From JAAYDS01 sp039680625 (GTDB taxonomy: Bacteria; Chloroflexota; Anaerolineae; UBA1429), in the NCBI GenBank assembly GCA_039680625.1, contig JBDKSN010000163.1, positions 1 through 19,715 on the forward strand: 19,715 nucleotides of DNA, in the 5' to 3' direction. Under the pieces are notes generated by a model that was given only the letters and a program-made list of their open reading frames with translations, ran no database searches and was not told where the DNA came from. A program made the position numbers and the translations under genes. The stretch's first letter is position 1, and every line of letters starts with the position of its first letter. Positions 15,925-19,715 of the stretch are shown piece by piece.

Positions 15925-15953
15925 GCTTTTCTTCTTCCTTTTGTCCCTATAAT
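15925..15953 (+). promoter_or_regulatory. Predicted promoter of the secreted-protein gene
   Basis: A perfect TATAAT (15948-15953) lies in a T-rich, locally AT-rich stretch about 63 nt before the ATG at 16017. The -35 region (GCTTTT at 15925-15930, 17-nt spacing) is a poor match. The inverted repeat at 15885-15907 lies just upstream and could be an activator site. Confidence 0.45.
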
Positions 15954-16016
15954 CAGTTACAATGGCCATAGTCGGATTGGGCATCGCTCTCTTCACTTTG
16001 GGGAGGGTCTTGGCGG

Positions 16017-16796
16017 ATGAAACGTCGCACTGTGCTCGTGTTCGTGCTGTTGCTCTCGCTGGTCTTTACCGGAACGGCAGCTTCCAGGCCCAAGCCCAAG
16101 ATCTGCGCCACGATCTCGTCGGGGCAGATCGTCTATCCCGAGGGGCACTATTGGGCGGGCACACGCGTCAAGAACGGCTTTGACGACTATGGGTTCAGCT
16201 ATCACCTCCAGTACTTTACCGGGCCATTCGTAAACAGCAACCTGGGCTTTTGGGGCTTTCCACCCTACAAAGGGGACTATGCGGCCTATATCGCCGCCAA
16301 CCCCGACGCCGCCGCGCTCGGCGACCCAGCCGATCCCAACAGCTACTGGGCGCTCAAAGACCTGACCCTGGTGATCACTTGGAACGAGGCCTATCGCTCA
16401 CGCACCGATTGCGATGGCGATGGCTGGTTTGACCGCCACGCGGGCGCCGAGACCTATATCGGCACGGGCGCCTGGTACACCAATCAGGTGCGGGGCACCT
16501 TTGCCGGGCAAGCCTATAACACCTACTCGATGGTGGCCGCCGTGCCTGCCGACGCCACGCTGGTCGATGGCTACTGGTATACGGCCGCGGGCGAAGAGTT
16601 CGGCTATGCCGTCGACGATGCGGCCATCGGCATGGCGGGCGTCTATGACTGGATGGAGGGCGTCGGCGTGCTCTATGAGGGCGTGGGCTATCAGCAGCAG
16701 CGCGCCAGGCACATCGGGCGGCCAGATCGGCCCGGTATGGGTGGCTGGAAGAACGCCATCGCCGCCCAGGCGGGGAGAAGTCTGATCTCGCCCTGA
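16017..16796 (+). CDS. Secreted protein of conserved uncharacterised type
   Basis: This 259-residue protein has a clear Sec signal peptide: MKRR, then a hydrophobic core (about 5-18) and a likely cleavage near TGTAAS (18-23). The mature part contains VKNGFDDYGFSY (51-62), then ITWNEAYRSRTDCDGDGWFDRH, in which DCDGDGWFD (131-139) looks like a calcium-binding loop. YIGTGAWYTN (147-156) and VPADATLVDGYWY (176-188) follow, with a PGMGGW ending. I recall similar secreted proteins of unknown function with GFDDYG.NY, W.DAW and ADATLVDG motifs in Chloroflexota and other bacteria; the function is unknown. The ATG at 16017 has GGGAGGG (16001-16007). A stable hairpin follows the stop. It is a single-gene unit. 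Confidence 0.8.
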   Translation: MKRRTVLVFVLLLSLVFTGTAASRPKPKICATISSGQIVYPEGHYWAGTRVKNGFDDYGFSYHLQYFTGPFVNSNLGFWGFPPYKGDYAAYIAANPDAAALGDPADPNSYWALKDLTLVITWNEAYRSRTDCDGDGWFDRHAGAETYIGTGAWYTNQVRGTFAGQAYNTYSMVAAVPADATLVDGYWYTAAGEEFGYAVDDAAIGMAGVYDWMEGVGVLYEGVGYQQQRARHIGRPDRPGMGGWKNAIAAQAGRSLISP

Positions 16797-16807
16797 GCGG
16801 GGATAGG

Positions 16808-16832
16808 GAGGGCGAGACCAAGGCTCGCCCTC
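16808..16832 (+). terminator. Hairpin terminator after the secreted-protein gene
   Basis: Perfect 9-bp arms GAGGGCGAG (16808-16816) and CTCGCCCTC (16824-16832) with a 7-nt loop, 11 nt after the stop at 16796. No U tract follows. Confidence 0.6.
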
Positions 16833-16851
16833 TAGTGTGAGGTTCGTACGC

Positions 16852-16883
16852 CAGAGGCGCGGCCCACCTGGACCGCGCCTCTG
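16852..16883 (-). terminator. Hairpin terminator after the GH3 gene
   Basis: Perfect 11-bp arms CAGAGGCGCGG (16852-16862) and CCGCGCCTCTG (16873-16883) with a 10-nt loop. It lies 20 nt past the minus-strand GH3 stop at 16904. It could also serve as a second barrier for the plus-strand transcript. No U tract is seen. Confidence 0.6.
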
Positions 16884-16903
16884 CCTAGGCCCCAGCGCCG
16901 ACG

Positions 16904-18838
16904 CTAGCGATAGCTCAGCCCAAAGCCAAAGGGGAAGAGCGGATCGGGATCGTCGTGCGCCACGTCGGTGCGCCGGGCAAGAACCGCCGCCATGCTGCGC
17001 GGCAGGTTGAAGGGCAGCTTGCCCTCTGGGCGCGCGCGGCCGGCGAGCACGTCGGCCACGGCCAGGTCGTCAGCGCCATAGTGCGCCAGCACTGCCGCCA
17101 CCTGGTCGATGAACTCGCTGAGCACTGCGGGCCGGTCGAGCTCGATGACCACCACCACGGGCACGCCCGTGGCTGCCAGCCGCTGGATCGCGGCCAGCTC
17201 CTCAGCGTTCGCCGCGTCGGCATAGGCCAGCGTGCCCTCGTGCCGCAACGGGCCGCCGCCGGGCCGCCGACCGCCCGCGCCGCCCTCGCCCGCCGCCGGG
17301 CCGATGGGCACAAAGAAAGTGGGCTGGCCCACCAGCTGATAGGGCGCCTCGACGGCGATGATGGCTACGTCGGCCTGCTCGGGCGTGTCGACCGGCGTGC
17401 CCAGAGTGGCCACCGCCTCGGGCGAGAGGTTCTCGGCATAGACCTTGCGCCCAGGCCCGAGCGGCAGCAGGTTCTGGGCGTTCTTGAGCAGGGTGAACGA
17501 GCGACGCGTGGCCGCGCGACCCGCCGCCGTGGCGCGAGGCCCGCCCACCACCTCGCCGGCGCGCTCGGCGTCGACATAGGGGTTCTCGAACAGGCCCATC
17601 TGGTACATGGGCGTGAGGATGCGCCGCATCGACTCGTCGAGCCGCTCTTCGGTAACGACGCCGGTCTGCACCAGGCTCAATAGCACCTCGCTGTCGGTCT
17701 CACCACCGAGGTGATCGTGCCCCGAGGCGACGATGAGGCGCACGCGCTCGGCGAGGGGCTGGTCCTCCACGCCCCAGGGCATGGTGCGAGTGATGCCCCA
17801 GTCGGTGACAACCTGGCCGTCATAGCCCAGTTCGCTGCGTAAAAGGCCCTGGATCAGCTTGGCCGAAAAGCCCGCACCCACCGTGTCGATGCCGAGGGGG
17901 ATCGCATAGCAGGTCATCACCGCGGCGGCGCCCGCCTCGAACGCCGCGCGGAACGGCTGCAGGTGATACTCGAACTGTCCGCCGGGGTAGGCGGCAAAGC
18001 GCCCGTAATAGTTGTGAGGGTCGGTGCCGTCGACCACGGGGCCGTCTCCGGGAAAGTGCTTGACCGAGCAGAGCACGCTCTCGGTGTTGACGCCCGTACC
18101 CGCCTGCATCCCCTCGATGTAAGCGCGCACCAACGTGGCGCACAGCGGACCGTCTTCGCCAAAGGTGCCCGGGATACGCGGCCAGCGCGGCTCGGTGGCC
18201 ACGTCGGCCATGGGCGCGATGTGATAGCGCACGCCGATGGCGCGCTGCTGCTCGTTGGCCAGGCGGGCCAGCTCGCGCACCAGGCCGGCATCTCGCGTGG
18301 CGGCCTGGCCGAGCTGCGGCGGCCACGGAGCAAAGCCCGCGCGCGGGTTGCCATTGCGCGGGTCGGTGCCGAACACGATGGGGATGCCCAGCCGCGAGCC
18401 CTCGGCCAGCTCTTGCAGGGCGTTGTTCCAGCGCGCCTCGATCACCGGCGGCCAGCCGCCAAAATTGTTGACATAACGCATGTGTCGTTCGAGCACCATC
18501 TGCTGCGGCGAGAGCATCGCGGGCTGGGGCAGGTGGCCCACAAAGCGCGGCTCGAACGGGCGGCCGGCGTCGGGCAGCGGCTGCGCGGGTTCGTCGAGCA
18601 GCTCGCCCTCGGGGCCGATGTAGGCGCCGTGGTTCGAGGCATAGTGCATCAAGCCGACCTTTTCCTCGACAGTGAGCCGCGCGATGAGGTCGGCCACGCG
18701 CTCGGCCACGGGCCGGCGCCAATCCTCATAGGGGTCGAGCACGCCGTTCTTGTTGAGGTCCTTGAAGGTGAGGCCGTCGATGTGCAGCAACGGAGCGGCA
18801 CGGGCGACCAGGGGAACGAGCGGAGTCTGCGGCGACAT
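16904..18838 (-). CDS. GH3 family glycosidase (beta-glucosidase type)
   Basis: This 644-residue protein has the two-domain GH3 layout. The N-terminal barrel carries KHFPGDG (260-266) and VVTDWG (343-348), where Asp346 is the expected nucleophile. The second, alpha/beta-sandwich domain starts near 445 (RRSFTLLKNAQNLLPL) and ends with GKLPFNLP (606-613) and FPFGFGLSYR. Near the N-terminus FKDLNKNGVLDPYEDW (25-40) is an EF-hand-like loop seen in a subset of GH3 enzymes. A Gly/Arg-rich insert lies at about 515-530. The start at 18838 has AAGGAGG (18845-18851). An earlier in-frame ATG at 18925 is excluded because it lies upstream of the promoter at 18872-18900. No signal peptide is seen. It likely cleaves beta-glucosides or xylosides; the exact linkage is unknown. 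Confidence 0.92.
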   Translation of the reverse strand: MSPQTPLVPLVARAAPLLHIDGLTFKDLNKNGVLDPYEDWRRPVAERVADLIARLTVEEKVGLMHYASNHGAYIGPEGELLDEPAQPLPDAGRPFEPRFVGHLPQPAMLSPQQMVLERHMRYVNNFGGWPPVIEARWNNALQELAEGSRLGIPIVFGTDPRNGNPRAGFAPWPPQLGQAATRDAGLVRELARLANEQQRAIGVRYHIAPMADVATEPRWPRIPGTFGEDGPLCATLVRAYIEGMQAGTGVNTESVLCSVKHFPGDGPVVDGTDPHNYYGRFAAYPGGQFEYHLQPFRAAFEAGAAAVMTCYAIPLGIDTVGAGFSAKLIQGLLRSELGYDGQVVTDWGITRTMPWGVEDQPLAERVRLIVASGHDHLGGETDSEVLLSLVQTGVVTEERLDESMRRILTPMYQMGLFENPYVDAERAGEVVGGPRATAAGRAATRRSFTLLKNAQNLLPLGPGRKVYAENLSPEAVATLGTPVDTPEQADVAIIAVEAPYQLVGQPTFFVPIGPAAGEGGAGGRRPGGGPLRHEGTLAYADAANAEELAAIQRLAATGVPVVVVIELDRPAVLSEFIDQVAAVLAHYGADDLAVADVLAGRARPEGKLPFNLPRSMAAVLARRTDVAHDDPDPLFPFGFGLSYR

Positions 18839-18871
18839 CCTGCGCCTCCTTGCGTTCGGTGAGATGGCGGC

Positions 18872-18900
18872 ATGATAGCGGGGGCCGTGGAGGCGGTCAA
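18872..18900 (-). promoter_or_regulatory. Strong predicted promoter of the GH3 gene
   Basis: On the minus strand TTGACC (18895-18900), a 17-nt spacer and TATCAT (18872-18877). The predicted leader is short, about 27 nt, and ends in the AAGGAGG ribosome binding site. Confidence 0.7.
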
Positions 18901-18924
18901 GGCTCGTATTGGCCGCGCCTCTCA

Positions 18925-18953
18925 TTGGTCGGCCGTCGCCGCTATGCTACAAT
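18925..18953 (+). promoter_or_regulatory. Predicted promoter of the membrane-anchored protein gene
   Basis: TTGGTC (18925-18930), a 17-nt spacer and TACAAT (18948-18953), about 30 nt before the ATG at 18983. It is divergent from the GH3 promoter, with 24 bp between the two -35 boxes. Confidence 0.6.
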
Positions 18954-18982
18954 CCACACAGCTAGCAGCGCAAAGGGGGCGC

Positions 18983-19715
18983 ATGCGCAAGAGGTCGTGT
19001 CTCGTGCAGCTCATCCTGCTGGGGATCGTCGTCGTCGTGCTGGCACTGGCGATCCGGCAGGCCTTTGCCCGACGCCTGATTACGAGTGAGGGGCAGGCGA
19101 CGATCGTCGCAACGGCCAGCATCGAGCCAACGACGCTCGTTGAGGCGACGGCCTCTATTGCGCCCACCGCGGCGGCGACCGCGGCGCCCGTGGAACAGGC
19201 CGGCGCTGTCGAGCCGCCCTTGACCCTGGCTGGCAGCCGGCCGGTGATGTTCGCCGAGGGCTATCCCGTAGGGCTGGCCGTGGCGGGCGACTGGCTCTAT
19301 CTGGCTGGCCTGCGCGAGGCCGACGACGGTGCCTTTGTGGCGCGGGTGGCGCTGAGCGACTATGGCGTGAGCGACGCGGTGGCGTTGCCCCTGGCCCCCG
19401 GCTATGCGCCGGGCGGCATGGCCGCTGGCCCCGATGCCGTGTGGCTGGCGCTCGGAGGCGCCGACGCTGGCGCGCTGTTGGCGCTCGATGGCGCGACCCT
19501 CGCGCCGCTGCGGTCGGTGGCGGTGCCCGTGCCGGTGCGCGCGGTGGCCGTCTCGTCCGAGGGTGCGCTGTATGCCAGCCGCTGTGCGCCGGGCGAGCTG
19601 CTGCAGCTATCGGCCGAGGGGGCGGTGCTGGCGCGCCGCGCCACACCCGACGACGCGTGCTATACCGACCTGGCTTATGTGGCCGGCCAGATCGTGGGCG
19701 TGGCCACGGTCTATG
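18983..19715 (+). CDS. Membrane-anchored protein with Ala/Thr-rich stalk and propeller-like ectodomain, C-terminus off window
   Basis: The frame is open from ATG 18983 to the window end (244 residues). The start has AAAGGGGG (18972-18979) and a promoter upstream. A positively charged MRKR leads into one hydrophobic span (about 7-24), then a low-complexity linker rich in Ala, Thr and Pro (about 38-80). From about 90 on, short repeated units with pattern G-Y-P-V-G-L-A-V-A-G-D-W-L-Y and G-G-M-A-A-G-P-D-A-V-W-L resemble blades of a beta-propeller (YVTN/NHL-like). It is probably exported and anchored in the membrane with the propeller outside. Possible roles are binding or sensing; no enzyme motif is seen, and the missing C-terminus prevents a firmer call. 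Confidence 0.7.
   Translation, partial: MRKRSCLVQLILLGIVVVVLALAIRQAFARRLITSEGQATIVATASIEPTTLVEATASIAPTAAATAAPVEQAGAVEPPLTLAGSRPVMFAEGYPVGLAVAGDWLYLAGLREADDGAFVARVALSDYGVSDAVALPLAPGYAPGGMAAGPDAVWLALGGADAGALLALDGATLAPLRSVAVPVPVRAVAVSSEGALYASRCAPGELLQLSAEGAVLARRATPDDACYTDLAYVAGQIVGVATVY

Noticed and set aside
15796..16020. Small plus-strand frame of 74 codons upstream of the secreted-protein gene
   Set aside because: It spans the promoter and inverted repeat, has no ribosome binding site and overlaps the real start.
18838..18925. Upstream ATG at 18925 as GH3 start
   Set aside because: It precedes the promoter at 18872-18900 and adds non-conserved residues; ATG 18838 has a strong ribosome binding site.

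Overview
The window is high-GC bacterial DNA with densely packed genes and no rRNA, tRNA, CRISPR array, transposase or integrase that I can see. Codon usage, gene style and the type of phage-like proteins fit the Chloroflexota (Anaerolineae/Chloroflexia-like lineages). That assignment is inference from sequence style, not a search result.

Layout. (1) 1-2167: a COG3618-type amidohydrolase (- strand, cut by the window edge) diverges from a GH29 alpha-L-fucosidase (+). A perfect 14-bp palindrome overlaps both predicted -35 boxes, which looks like a shared fucose-responsive switch. (2) 2176-6160 (-): a probable operon with a TATAAT promoter. It encodes a bifunctional homocysteine methyltransferase/methylenetetrahydrofolate reductase, a stand-alone pterin-binding methyltransferase joined by an ATGA overlap, and an MFS transporter with a TTG start. 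(3) 6266-8083 (-): a GH63-like glycoside hydrolase. (4) 8255-11572 (+): an island of phage structural-type genes on the opposite strand from its neighbours. It holds a head-tail-adaptor-like protein, a baseplate/spike-like protein and a tail-hub-like protein fused to an Asp-box propeller. The hub reading frame carries one in-frame TGA (9767-9769). (5) 11641-15727 (-): three tandem paralogous alpha/beta-hydrolase esterases followed by an NPP/alkaline-phosphatase-superfamily hydrolase, behind a well-formed promoter at 15814-15842. (6) 16017-16796 (+): a small secreted protein of a conserved uncharacterised type. (7) 16904-18838 (-): a GH3 glycosidase, divergent from a membrane-anchored protein (+) that runs off the right edge.

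How it fits together. The metabolic genes look like intracellular handling of imported, acetylated and fucosylated oligosaccharides: fucosidase, possible lactonase, GH63-like and GH3 glycosidases and three esterases, none with an obvious signal peptide. The one-carbon operon appears unrelated to this. The phage-like cassette has no capsid, terminase, tape-measure, lysis or integration genes here. It is either a decayed prophage remnant or a stripped, retained tail-type module, and it is the most unusual part of the window.
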